Assembly: GCA_010909165.1 (NCBI GenBank)
Contig: MU008184.1
Span: 892,988-956,987 of the forward strand
From: Anthoceros angustus
Lineage: Eukaryota; Streptophyta; Anthocerotopsida; Anthocerotales; Anthocerotaceae
Reading direction: 5' to 3'
Length of the DNA stretch: 64,000 bases
Positions 12,591 through 22,949 of the stretch are shown here, piece by piece. The stretch's first letter is position 1. Each line of letters opens with the position of its first letter. The position numbers were made by a program, and so were the translations under genes. Under the pieces are notes generated by a model that was not told where the DNA came from, did not search any database, and saw only the letters and a list, made by a program, of their open reading frames with translations.

Positions 12591-13226
12591 GCCGCTATCT
12601 CTGCATCATCCTCATTCCTGCTGCTTCTCTCGCTCTCCTCATAGACAATACGCACTGTGCTACAACAAGATCCGACCTTTCCACACAACAATGATAAGAG
12701 CTCTTCCTACTGGGTGGAAACAAAGAAACATGATGCAAATCGAGGAGAAAGCACATCAAGTGACACAAACCGAACAAAACAAAATTCACAGTCCATGGCA
12801 TATCTGCTTACACTCGGTTGCCGCATTGCTTCAAATACCTCGACAAGCTCGGGAGGACCACATTTCTTAGCATGAAACCCAAGGACGCTGAGCTCATACG
12901 CCCTATACATTTGAGGGTCTTGAATCACTGCGTCAAACTCCTGAGGCCTTGTTGTGCAAAACAACGTGAACACCGGGTTCTTCTCGTCCATGTCCAGGGT
13001 CGCCCATACTACCCATCCAGCCCTCGCTCTTTGGTTAGGCAATGCTCCCCTGATAACCCATGATCCACAATTTCAACAGTGGAGTCCAGAAAACGTTTTC
13101 ATCCTCTGGCTCTGCATCCTGTGTCACCATCCAGTCTTTCTCAAGAACAGTGACAGGATCCAGCTGAGCATTCAGACGCCGAATGATCACAGCCTCCTCG
13201 TAGGTGAAGGGCGAAGGAATCGGCAC

Positions 13227-14328
13227 CGCCGCCGAGGCTTTGTGACTTCTCCACCCAGCTCCCCTCTTTCCACTGCTGGCCTCGCAGACGCTCAGCGGAT
13301 TTCGCTTGCCCGCCGATGCATGCCCACCCTTGGCTTGCTCACCACCTCGATCACGCGATGGCTGCCTTTCCCAAGTCCTCTCGCACTAGCCGCCGCTACT
13401 CCCCGCCTGGATTTCTTCGCTTGGGAGGAGGTCACCGGCACGCCGCATCCGCCAAATCCTTCTTGCTCCGTCCGCTTGCCATCGCTCACCGCACAGCCCG
13501 CCCGTAACGAAAACAAAGTTGCATCACTCACAAATTGGGCTTGAATGGAAATTGTGGAGTTCTCGCCGCAGGATGCCTTGTGCACCGTTGACACGGAACA
13601 CGCTCTTTGCAAAGGCGACACCGTAGGTCCCTCCTTCACACGCCCGCCACACACCGATGGAGGCCTCTCTGACCGTGGAGCGTTCCGAGTGCGCAACAAA
13701 GTTGCGTGGAACACCGCTACCAAAAGGACTCTTAACCTGGACGATTAGGTTACCGCTCACCACGTTAACCAAAGTTAGAAACCCCGATGTCGTGTGAAAG
13801 GCTGGTAGTTAAGTGGACCTTATTCTCCTATGCATGTATTTATGACACCTGACTTATCCATCGATTGCGGCGTTATTCTTATCCGCGTGGCGACCGCGAT
13901 ATCCGCGCCTCATTGGATTTCCTCGCCGTTATGTGCAATGAAGTCGCGTGCAGGCGTGGGTACTAAGTCGGCTCGACGCAAACCACACTTACCAACCATT
14001 TCGCTTGCAAGGAGTCTACCCGTGACTTGTCGGCGACTTGACTACGGCAATGTTGCGCGACACACACGATATATGGAGGACGTGAGTGGAAAGTGCACCC
14101 GATGTGTCCGATTCATTTGTGCTATCACCATGTTAACCCGAAATGCACATTTGCACGCAGCATCGGCTTATGTAGAAGAACCCTCCCGATACTTGAGGCC
14201 CGAAGGACTTAAAAAGGGCGAGGAGGCTTGATCTTTGAACCCTCCGCCACCTCGCCTCGCCATCCTCCGCAAGGTTAGTGTGTTAAGGGGCTTGTGAAGA
14301 GTCCGTTATAGCACATTGTGGGAATCGA
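13227..14328. other. Region between the two divergent genes of element E
   Basis: Lies between the minus-strand methylase-like gene and the plus-strand DUF7869-like gene, so both promoters should be here. A minus-strand frame at 13292-13723 is basic (SQAKKSRRGVAAASARG) and could be the methylase N-terminus. A plus-strand frame at 13830-14231 has no recognisable content. No clear TATA box or splice signals could be fixed. Confidence 0.4.
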
Positions 14329-17300
14329 GTGGATGTCACTTGTGCGAAAGACGCCGACGTCGGAATTGTCTTCGCCAAGTATGCCGCATGGTGTTCCGAT
14401 GACGCCAAGAAATCGAACTTGTATGCAGCCATAGGCAGCCTCCAAATGAGGAGAGAGTTGGGGTTGAAGGACGCTGATGTTCGCATGATTGCCCGCCGTG
14501 GCTTGTTCATGGCGATGGGTATGGGAAGGCAGAACATACCTGGTCCCGAGGAGCTAGACGGTCGTCCGATAGAGGTCCCATCGAGCGACGACTTCCAATC
14601 ACCTCCGGAGGATGATGTGCAAAGATCGTTTCACCAAACCTTTGAGCGAGACATTGCAGACGCAAAGGACTCGTCTGCGTTATGTCAAGACGGCAGCCCT
14701 CCGGTGAGGAGAGTTGGGGTTGAAGGGGCTGATGTTCGCATGATTGCCGTGGCTTGTTCATGGCGATGGGTATGGGTAGGCAAAACATACCGGTCCCGAG
14801 GAGCTAGGCGGTCGTCCGATAGAGGTCCCATCGAGCGACGACTTTCACCTCCGGAGGATGATGTGCAAAGATCGTTTCACCCGAAACCTTTGAGCGAGAC
14901 ATTGCAGGGCGTCAAAGGACTCGTCTGCGTTATGTCGGCGAGCGGCAGCCGCGTGTCGTTGAGGAAGAGTGAAGTGGACATTGTGACGGTGACTCGGAAA
15001 CCTTGTTGCAATCGAGTAAATTGACGAAAGAAAGATTTCGAGCGGTATAGATTCATTAGAATGTGCAGACAAGAGCAGGAGACATTCCTTCAGTCTCTAG
15101 TCCATCGCGACAGGGACCAATGATAAAGGAAAAGTTGTCACTCATGTTATGGGGAGTGTTCCGATACGATGTTGTCTGAAGGCTTTCAGAAGGGTTTATT
15201 GTGTGGGACACATCAGGTATGAGGAGTTGAAGGCTAGAGTTCTTCAGAACTCACCGTGGGATGGTTTCAGAACAAACCCCATACATGAGCCTCTCGCGCT
15301 AGGGCCATAGCTTGGATGGATGACTTTTATGTACATGGTGAGAGGCTCCCAAATGTGGAGGTTTTCAATCTTCCCGACACGTACACAAAATTAGAAATAT
15401 GGTTGCTATACAAACGAGAGTGCGAAAGGTCGTGGCTCGATATGTCACCTACGCGTGGTTCTTAAAGCTATGGAAATGCAACTACAGTGAAGATCCCAAA
15501 GTCAAACCGGTTCTCGACATGCTGGTGCGGATTGAAGACAACTATACGGAACTCAACACGAAGGTCGATCAAGGTACCGGGCACTCTTGTTCCTCCGCAT
15601 CTGTCCTTTCTAACCTTTTTGTGTGAACTACTGCGGTTTGTCGTGGCCGTCTGGTCCTAGGTGTCGGTGCCGTCTTGGAGGTTTGGGCCATCTTGGATGG
15701 AGGTTTGGTTAAGCGGTCGGCGCCCCTTATATCACAGAGTGGCGCCGGCAGCCGCCCCTCTCTGCTTCACGAGGGGCGTCCGACCGCTGGATGGTTAGTT
15801 GTGCACTCCCTCCCCTCCCCGCCTCCTCCTCCTCTACAGGGCCGGCCCCCACCCAATGTCATTACCAGTGGCCGCCGGCACCACCCTTGTTAGCAGTGAG
15901 GGGTGGCCCGGCCCTATGTCCCGCTGGCCACGGAAACCCTTGGGTGGAACTCCATACCGACCTTGGCTCCCACCTACACCAAAATCCGCCCTCATGTGAA
16001 GTATATGTGTAATGATAAATGAGAGGGCATGACTAGAGTGTTTGCAAAGAATGGATTTTGAAACCGACCGTGAAGTTCTTGTTTTATATGATGAAATATC
16101 AGTCGCTATGACGACATCGGGCCGCATTTAGGAACACGGATGGCCAAACACAGAGCAAAAGTTACGAGATCCGCATAAGTACATATTACATCTATAGATG
16201 GGATGGACCAAGAAAAGCGAGGTACCACACTTTTGAGGTGGTCAAGAACTGGATGAGGAGTCCCGCATCTCTCCACGTAGTTGGGTGTATGATTCACAAC
16301 TACACGTATAAACGAGGGCCTTCTTGCATTACGCAAATTTGAGAAATGACGCCAATTTTGACTATCATCATACGGATGTGATACACAACTACGAGGAGTA
16401 TCAAGGTTTTATACTTGCAATTGGACAACACTTGTCGGAGAACAAGAATCAACTTCTTTTGCATATCCGAACATGTTAGTGGATATGGGAACTTTTGAGA
16501 AAGTAAAGGTGGGGTTTCTTCTCGTTGGACATACTCATGATCAAATTGACCAAATGTTTTCATGTTTTCAAAGAGCTTGAAACAGGAAGCTCATACTCTC
16601 CGCATTGGCGGCAATTTTGAAAGAGGCGTACACTCCAACACGGTGAGGTGAAGGTATTAACGGAGGTTCCAGGACTTCCGCTCCTATGTTTGGCCGTTCG
16701 ACAAGGGGATGGACGCCAAGCATACGAGTCAAGGTGCGAAATTGAACAACTGTCATTCCAAAGACCATCAAAATTACAAGAGAAGAAAACGACCGTGGCC
16801 TTGTGTGATCATTAGAAGCAAACAATATTCGACATCGCCACAATGGGAAGCGGAAGCCGGTTTGGAGTTTTTGAAGTTTGTCCCATCCACGACGTAATAC
16901 ACGACATCCCTTCGTGCCGTGATAAGAAAGGCACATCGTGGTTATCCCCAACCGAGGTGTGGCTCACTTGAAGGAGGGCCTCTCGCGCTTAGACCATATG
17001 TCACCGCAGAGGAATATAAATGGTGGGAAGAATTTTGGGTGGACCAAGAGGAGATCGTTATTGTGGAGAATAATATAGGGCTCGCACTCCAAGACGCATG
17101 GAAGTGGTTTCGCGATGAAGTTGAAGAAACCGAGGTTCTTCACGTGCACGATGAGGCGTTGCTAGAGGAGGCTTTACTCGGGGACCTTCCCCAACGGATA
17201 TGTACCTTGGTGCATATCAAACCGTTGTTAGACAAGAACAAGAAACCGCGGTTGAATGGTGACATTTCGGAAATAAGGAAAGACATGTTCATTGCGTCCA

Positions 17301-17340
17301 CACCACCGATGCAACAGCCGTTTTGGATTGGCGGTCATTG
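14329..17340 (+). pseudogene. DUF7869-like putative transposase of element E (frame broken)
   Basis: Plus-strand fragments match a protein type I associate with DUF7869. An N-terminal part is at 14329-15024. Next comes AWMDDFYVHGERLPNVEVFN and the zinc-type motif KIPKSNRFSTC-x2-C (15.3-15.55 kb). After a probable intron (about 15575-16090) the core follows: SIDGMDQEK (16197), YLQLDNTC (16410) and VGFLLVGHTHDQIDQMFS (16510-16562). The C-terminal part runs 16640-17340 (EEYKWWEEFWVD, ending FWIGGH). The spaced Asp motifs resemble an RNase H-like nuclease, which would fit a transposase; that is inference. Frames shift between segments, in sequence strikingly poor in CAG/CTG. Confidence 0.6.
14433..14944. 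repeat. 257-bp tandem duplication in the DUF7869-like gene
   Basis: Copy 1 (14433-14690) and copy 2 (14691-14944) both run from 'ggcagcc' through 'gagagttggggttgaagg' to 'ggactcgtctgcgttatgtc'. They differ mainly by small indels. It repeats about 85 codons, including RPIEVPSSDDF in copy 1. It may be real or an assembly duplication. Confidence 0.8.
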
Positions 17341-17616
17341 ATGTTCACTTAGATGCACCGATCCTCACTTTGTCGCTCATTGGTACATGACCGGATGCGT
17401 ATGAAGGAAGGTATGTTGAAGAATTTATAATCCGACATGAAGGGACCCAGTGTGAATCGGGAAAAAGGAGGAAAGCTAATTTGCACAAAACGCATAAAAG
17501 GTTTTTGTGAACAAAACGGTGATCATATATTATGGTTTCAACTTGAATGCTCGCAAACATTTATATCTGTGGACAAGAAGGCGATCGGACTAAAATTAAA
17601 TGAATTGCGCCCATAA

Positions 17617-18506
17617 ATGCCTAGCCAAAGTGGCCCGGAAGATAGTGAAGATAGTGGTGGTGATGCGAGCCTTGCGATGATACCAATTCGTAAGACGACT
17701 GGAGTTCATGAACATCTGCCAAGATGTTTTGTCTTATGTGGACACGTTTTTCTTCCCTTCCTCTCAATAAGTTTCAATAGATTCTCCAAATTCTATTGTC
17801 CGTGGAAGGCTATTTTTCCCACCGCACTTAACGAAAACCGTTGTCTTCCGCCAAGTTCTCATTATTATGCACATAAAGACCGGTGGAAACCAGCCTTCCT
17901 AAGCATAGCGACAAATCCATACGACGAGACATCGATGAAGATGGTGTTCATGTGCAAGACGCATTGCAGCGTTAACCAAACCAACGTTGTTTGTATGTCC
18001 ATAGGCCTCCTCACCGACTGTCTCGATGTATGACTTCTTTGCATGTTACGGTTCACCCCAGCAAGTGGGGAACACTATTTCTCTTCCGTGTACAATGGGG
18101 CCACAATTACACACGGTCAAAGGGTGTCCATGGACGAGTGAAGAGGCCGGCCGCGCCCGTAAACAAAGAGCATTAGGATTGTGTTTTCCGAAAACAGGGC
18201 CCGACATTGACCTCGACCATTGTACTAACGGCGAGTTGTACTTAATGGAAAAGGACCCGCGCACCATGTTTTTCGCTGAGTTGCGGTTTTGCTCATCGGT
18301 CTTCATCATCACCGCACAAAACGGTCGTCCCATCCGGGTCCGAAATGGAGCCAAATGGATGTATGAGGGGTTATCAAAACCCTTTGCCTCCTACATCGAT
18401 ACACGAAATTTGTGTGCAGCAGATGAACACCCTATTTTCGAGGCATTTTGGACCACACGATTCAAAACCCTAAATGGAGACCCATTGGAAACCCTCATTG
18501 CCGAAT
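17617..18506 (+). pseudogene. Third reading frame of element E, unknown product
   Basis: Two plus-strand open frames follow each other: 17617-18033 (138 codons, starting MPSQSGPEDSEDSGGD) and 18026-18508 (160 codons, with CPWTSEEAGRARKQRALG and ending PLETLIAE). They overlap by a frameshift and probably form one gene that stops 30 bp short of the right inverted repeat. The antisense strand is also partly open, so the strand call is tentative. The product is not recognised. It could be a separate gene or the 3' end of the DUF7869-like gene. Confidence 0.4.
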
Positions 18507-18536
18507 AAAAGGCAGAAAACCCCCATGGTGCATATT

Positions 18537-18562
18537 AACCTCCTTACAGAATTACCATGTTA
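18537..18562 (-). repeat. Right terminal inverted repeat of element E
   Basis: Reads AACCTCCTTACAGAATTACC and on to ATGTTA on the plus strand, mirroring the left end. A second, damaged copy lies at 20213-20237 because the right end is included in a tandem duplication. There the CAG-containing part is altered. Confidence 0.82.
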
Positions 18563-19172
18563 AATCTATGAGATGTAAACTCTCCACCGTTGTCGGAACG
18601 TAAGGTCTTGAGTTTGTGATCTGTAAGCCTTTTTGCCCATGCCATGTAATCCTTGAAAAACTGATAAGTTTCACTCTTTTGGGTGAGGATGTAGGAGAGG
18701 CAGAAACGGAATAGTCAGAAAAGTTAAGAAATATCTACTACCACTAAAGGAGGTGTAGAGAGGGTCCACAAATCAGGTACTATCTCTAAAGGTGACTTGG
18801 CCCTTTGAGGAGATGGATTTTTGAAAGGTTCCCGTGACGTTTTGTGAGGACACGGGTTTCGCACCAATCTAAGTTGTGAACCTTGGAGAGGCAGGTGTTC
18901 TATCTGAGTTGTCTCTAGACATTTGGAGTAACCGACTATTAGGATGACCTAATCTACAATGCGAGCATCGTGTGTGTTGGTTGCAGAATGTTGGGAGGCT
19001 ACATTGGCCGGAATGTGGCTCCTACTTTGTGACAATCTATAGAGTCCATCTTCTAAGATGCCGGTCACGAGATATTGTGTGTTCTATTCTTGAGGTAGGA
19101 AAGAACAACTATCGGCATATAAAAGGACACGCATGTTGTGTTCTTTGCAAAGACTAGCGGTGACACTAGGTT
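18563..19172 (-). pseudogene. Duplicated copy of copia C integrase fragment
   Basis: Minus-strand sequence equivalent to 20238-20838, covering the GAG-pre-integrase and early integrase region (reading toward NGGEFTSHRF next to the E end). It is present only because of the tandem duplication. Confidence 0.75.
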
Positions 19173-20237
19173 TTGCACAAAACGCATAAAAGGTTTTTGT
19201 GAACAAACGGTGATCATATATTATGGTTTCAACTTGAATGCTCGCAAACATTTATATCTGTGGACAAGAAGGCGATCGGACTAAAATTAAATGAATTGCG
19301 CCCATAAATGCCTAGCCAAAGTGGCCCGGAAGATAGTGAAGATAGTGGTGGTGATGCGAGCCTTGCGATGATACCAATTCGTAAGACGACTGGAGTTCAT
19401 GAACATCTGCCAAGATGTTTTGTCTTATGTGGACACGTTTTTCTTCCCTTCCTCTCAATAAGTTTCAATAGATTCTCCAAATTCTATTGTCCGTGGAAGG
19501 CTATTTTTCCCACCGCACTTAACGAAAACCGTTGTCTTCCGCCAAGTTCTCATTATTATGCACATAAAGACCAGCGTGGAAACCAGCCTTCCTAAGCATA
19601 GCGACAAATCCATACGACGAGACATCGATGAAGATGGTGTTCATGTGCAAGACGCATTGCAGCGTTAACCAAACCAACGTTGTTTGTATGTCCATAGGCC
19701 TCCTCACCGACTGTCTCGATGTATGACTTCTGCGTTACGGTTCACCCCAGCAAGTGGGGAACACTATTTCTCTTCCGTGTACAATGGGGCCACAATTACA
19801 CACGGTCAAAGGGTGTCCATGGACGAGTGAAGAGGCCGGCCGCGCCCGTAAACAAAGAGCATTAGGATTGTGTTTTCCGAAAACAGGGCCCGACATTGAC
19901 CCTCGACCATTGTACTAACGGCGAGTTGTACTTAATGGAAAAGGACCCGCGCACCATGTTTTTCGCTGAGTTGCGGTTTTGCTCATCGGTCTTCATCATC
20001 ACACAAACTCGTCCCATCCGGGTCCGAAATGGAGCCAAATGGATGTATGAGGGGTTATCAAAACCCTTTGCCTCCTACATCGATACACGAAATTTGTGCA
20101 GATGAACACCCTATTTTCGAGGCATTTTGGACCACGATTCAAAACCCTAAATGGAGACCCATTGGAAACCCTCATTGCCGAATAAAAGGCGTAAAACCCC
20201 ATGGTGCATATTAACCTCCTCATGCACTACCATGTTA

Positions 20238-22060
20238 AATCTATGAGATGTAAACTCTCCACCGTTGGCGGAACGTAAGGTCTTGAGTTTGTGATCTGTA
20301 AGTTTTTGCCCATGCCATGTAATCCTTGAAAACGATAAGTTTCACTCTTTTGGGTGAGGATGTAGGAGAGGCGTAAACGGAATAGTCAGAAAAGTTAAGA
20401 AATATCTACTACCACTAAAGGAGGTGTAGAGAGGGTCCACAAATCAGGTACTATCTCTAAAGGTGACTTGGCCCTTTGAGGAGATGGATTTTTGAAAGGT
20501 TCCCGTGACGCTGAGGTGTGGTTTCGCACCAATCTAAGTTGTGAACCTTGGAGAGGCAGGTGTTCTACATAGTTGTCTCTAGACATTTGGAGTAACTTCG
20601 ACTATTAGGATGACCTAATCTACAATGCCGAGCATCGTGTGTTGCGTAATGTTGGGAGGCTACATTGACGGAATGTGTGGCTTCGACTTTAACTGACAAT
20701 CTATAGAGTCCAGCTTCTAAGATGCCAGTGCAGATATTGTGTGTTCTATTCTTAAGGTAGGAAAGAGAACAGCTATCGGCATATAAAAGGACCTGCATGT
20801 TGTGTTCTTTGCAAAGACTAGCGGCAGACACTAGGTTTTTGCACATTGCAGGAACATGGAGGACTTGGTGAAGATGAAGAGTCGGCTGAGATCACATGGG
20901 CCTAGAGCTATGGGAAGGTTGTGATCGCCGGAGAGCAGTCGGATGTCCTGTGACTGGGGTGTATGACTCGAAAGAGTCTTCGTTGTAGCAGATATGGAAT
21001 GTTGCTCCACTGTCCAGGTACCAATAAGCGTTGGCCAGCTTAGAGGACGCGATGCAGACAGTGAGCACAGTTGTTGTTGATGAAGAGCGTTTCTTCGTAG
21101 TTACGTTAGCTCCAGGCGGGGCCTCTGTCCTAGGGTCCCCATTCTTCTTCTTTCTGTAGTCCTTTTCCATGTGATTAGGAATTCTGCACCAATTACAAAT
21201 AATTCCACTCTTCTTGTTACCCCTGGAAGGCGTGGAAGAGCTGGATTCGCCATGATATTTGTTTGGTGTGGAATAAGCAGGTCTATTGGAAGGAGAACTT
21301 TTTCCGCGTCCTCTTCCTCTGCCTCTTCGACGCCACATCACTGTCGGCTGGACTTGGGCTCATGGCGTGGACTCCTCCTGAATCATGGCTCCGATGAGTT
21401 CTGCGACGATGTCGAGGTCGTAAATGCGCATCGAGCCGAATTCTTTTGGGCTTGTCGAACCACGGCGTTACGTGGTGAGAAATGGTCTATGGAGGGTGGG
21501 AGGGATATCAAGAGAACAAGGAATGCAACAAGTTCGGAGGCGGAGGTGTTGGTGGCGACTTCATATTGAGATCTAGCTTCTTTTGGAAAGTGTTGATATG
21601 GTGTTCGGCGTTGATTCCTTCATCTTGATTGAAGAAGTTGCGCATCGCTGATCATCATACTCATCACATCTCTTGAAGAATATAATCGAGCAAGGTGATC
21701 CCATACATTTAGAAGTTTTTGCTTGCATTGTCTTACCATGTTAAGTGCTAGTCCGATCGGAGGTCTTGAGCTTTTTCATCACAGCGTCGGTTTCTTTGCT
21801 CTCGGAGCCCCACTATGGTCTGGGTGTGGACCCACTTACAACGTCCCATAGGTCTCGATTGCGGAAAAGTGCACGCGCGTTCGCGTAAGCGTCATCGCTT
21901 TGCCCATTGAATCATCCTTCTCCTTAAAACTGTCACCATAGTTGTGATTCACCACGGAAGGTCGTACTTCATCTTTGGGTGGATCCTTCCTCTCCTCTCT
22001 CTCTCTCTTGTCGTCATGTTGTTGTTTCTCCTCTCGTTCGTCCACGTCGGAACCAGCCAT
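20238..22060 (-). pseudogene. Copia C gag, protease and proximal integrase
   Basis: Minus strand. From 22060 the gag start (MAGSDVDEREEKQ, later SFKEKDDS) runs down through poorly preserved gag. The zinc knuckle CNWCRIPNHMEKDY has its last Cys replaced by Tyr. The protease active site is YWYLDSGATFHIC (20892-21341). GAG-pre-integrase sequence with HCRLGHP lies at 20565-20846. The integrase catalytic region LKTLRSANGGEFTSHRF ends where element E was inserted. The usual SDNGGEF reads SANGGEF here. Several frameshifts. Confidence 0.8.
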
Positions 22061-22308
22061 TGCAGGTGGTCACTCTGCGACAAGGCTGCGCGCCTCGCAT
22101 TTCCTCATCATCATGCGTAATCTTTGGGCGCAAGGAGCAAGGCAAGGAGGAATCTTTTCTCTACTGGCGTGTTTGTCAGGATGACAAGCAGCAGTAAGGG
22201 AAAGGTTGTGATGAAGACAGCTCAGCATGTGTGGATCAGTGTGCTCAAGGAGGCGCTCATTGAGATCACGCACTTCTCTTGATAAACCCTCTATGCTTGT
22301 TCTGCGTT
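22061..22308 (-). other. Leader of copia C (proximal part), with D's left target duplication
   Basis: Non-coding 5' leader of copia C between gag and the D insertion. The last five bases, GCGTT (22304-22308), are the target duplication of element D and recur at 28554-28558. Confidence 0.75.
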
Positions 22309-22628
22309 TGTGGAAAATCCTTATGCACCTAGCTAAGTTAGGAAGGCAAAGGAAAGCAAGAGATAATGAATGACGAAGTATATTCAATGAATAATCAAGA
22401 GTAAAGTACAAGCCTTTAAATAGGCTAGGTGGTTGGGTGGTTACAACAACAAGTTTGTTGTAACCATAAGTTATTCAACCATAAGTTGTTGCAACCATAA
22501 GTTGTTGCAACTAATATAACAACTAACTACCTAAAGCCCTAGGCATAAATAAATGATGAGTCATAACCTAATTACGTAAACCTAAATAAGCTATGGGCAT
22601 TTAACCCACGATGGTTATATATTTAACA
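22309..22628 (-). repeat. 3' LTR of copia D
   Basis: 320 bp, TGTGGAAAATCC...ATTTAACA on the plus strand. It differs from 28234-28553 at two bases only. It contains no CAG or CTG at all. The polypurine tract (minus strand TAAGTGGGAG) adjoins at 22629-22638. Confidence 0.95.
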
Positions 22629-22949
22629 CTCCCACTTAACCTCGACGGGTTAAATCTGAAAATCTACTTTAAATAAAGTCTTATCCAGAAAATTCTCGGT
22701 CATATCAGCGTTTCGGGTTCCCGTTGCCTTGTACACCATGAGCGCGGAGATGAACGGAAGCAAGTGAAGCAAGTGACAAGGAGGTGAGCTGATTTCCATG
22801 CCCCAGGATTAGGTAGGTGTGTGGCTTCATCCACTAGATGCATGGAGAATTAGCTGTGAAGGACAAGAATTAGGACAAGAGCTTGTGAAGACATCACAGT
22901 AGGGAGACTAAGTTTGTTACAGAGCATGTGGGTCTGACCACAATGTAAG

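Larger units (their letters stand above)
9544..13226 (-). pseudogene. ParB-like / DNA N4/N6-methylase-like gene of element E (frame broken)
   Basis: Minus-strand fragments in a consistent order. 13226-12707 gives LDPVTVLEKDWMV, FWTPLLKLWIMGYQG and RARAGWVVWATLDMDEKN. An acidic linker follows (12.3-12.55 kb, SDGEGSDQDEDRD). Then comes a ParB/sulfiredoxin-like stretch with GRIEEGVLPLLCMIDP and GVLGGNHTFAAMKHL (11.57-11.72 kb); typical ParB has GNHR. 10479-10630 has FCSVRRRFITKWRSE-type sequence. Last is the methylase motif I, VVDACSGSGTTVLAALLYG (about 9.9 kb), and an acidic tail ending at 9544. A catalytic DPPY/DPPW-type motif, expected upstream of motif I, was not found. An intron is likely at about 10627-10925. 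ParB plus N4/N6 methylase is known from phage and bacterial proteins and some eukaryotic mobile genes. Frames fail at many points, plausibly from consensus errors. The N-terminus may reach 13.7 kb. Confidence 0.55.
9155..18562. mobile_element. Element E: 9.4-kb TIR element with a DUF7869-like gene and a ParB/methylase-like gene
   Basis: Bounded by near-identical inverted repeats (9155-9180 and 18537-18562) and flanked by A-only target bases (AAA on the left, AA on the right with the last A shared). Excising it with a 2-3 bp duplication rejoins copia C's integrase in frame as HRFAEFCRAEGV, a normal copia sequence. Inside are a minus-strand gene (9544-13226) with ParB-like and DNA methylase-like motifs, a plus-strand gene (14329-17340) with the DGMDQ / QLDN / GHTHDQIDQMFS pattern, and plus-strand reading frames at 17617-18506. 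Structure and target footprint show a cut-and-paste type DNA element. I know no named superfamily with this set. Confidence 0.75.
17481..20838. repeat. 1.7-kb direct tandem duplication across the E / copia C boundary
   Basis: Unit 1 is 17481-19172 and unit 2 is 19173-20838. Each contains the last 1.1 kb of E, its right inverted repeat and 0.6 kb of adjoining copia integrase. 'ttgcaca' occurs at the start, the junction and the end, consistent with microhomology. The copies are nearly identical apart from dozens of 1-4 base indels and clustered mismatches. Many of these are at CAG/CTG (for example cagaaacg against cgtaaacg). The duplication happened after E landed, or is an assembly error. Confidence 0.88.

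Noticed and set aside
9544-13226. Bacterial contamination as the source of the methylase-like gene
   Set aside because: It lies between inverted repeats inside a copia integrase, with a probable intron; the nesting ties it to the plant chromosome.
22309-22628. Solo LTR
   Set aside because: A near-identical partner at 28234-28553 with matching GCGTT flanks shows a full element.
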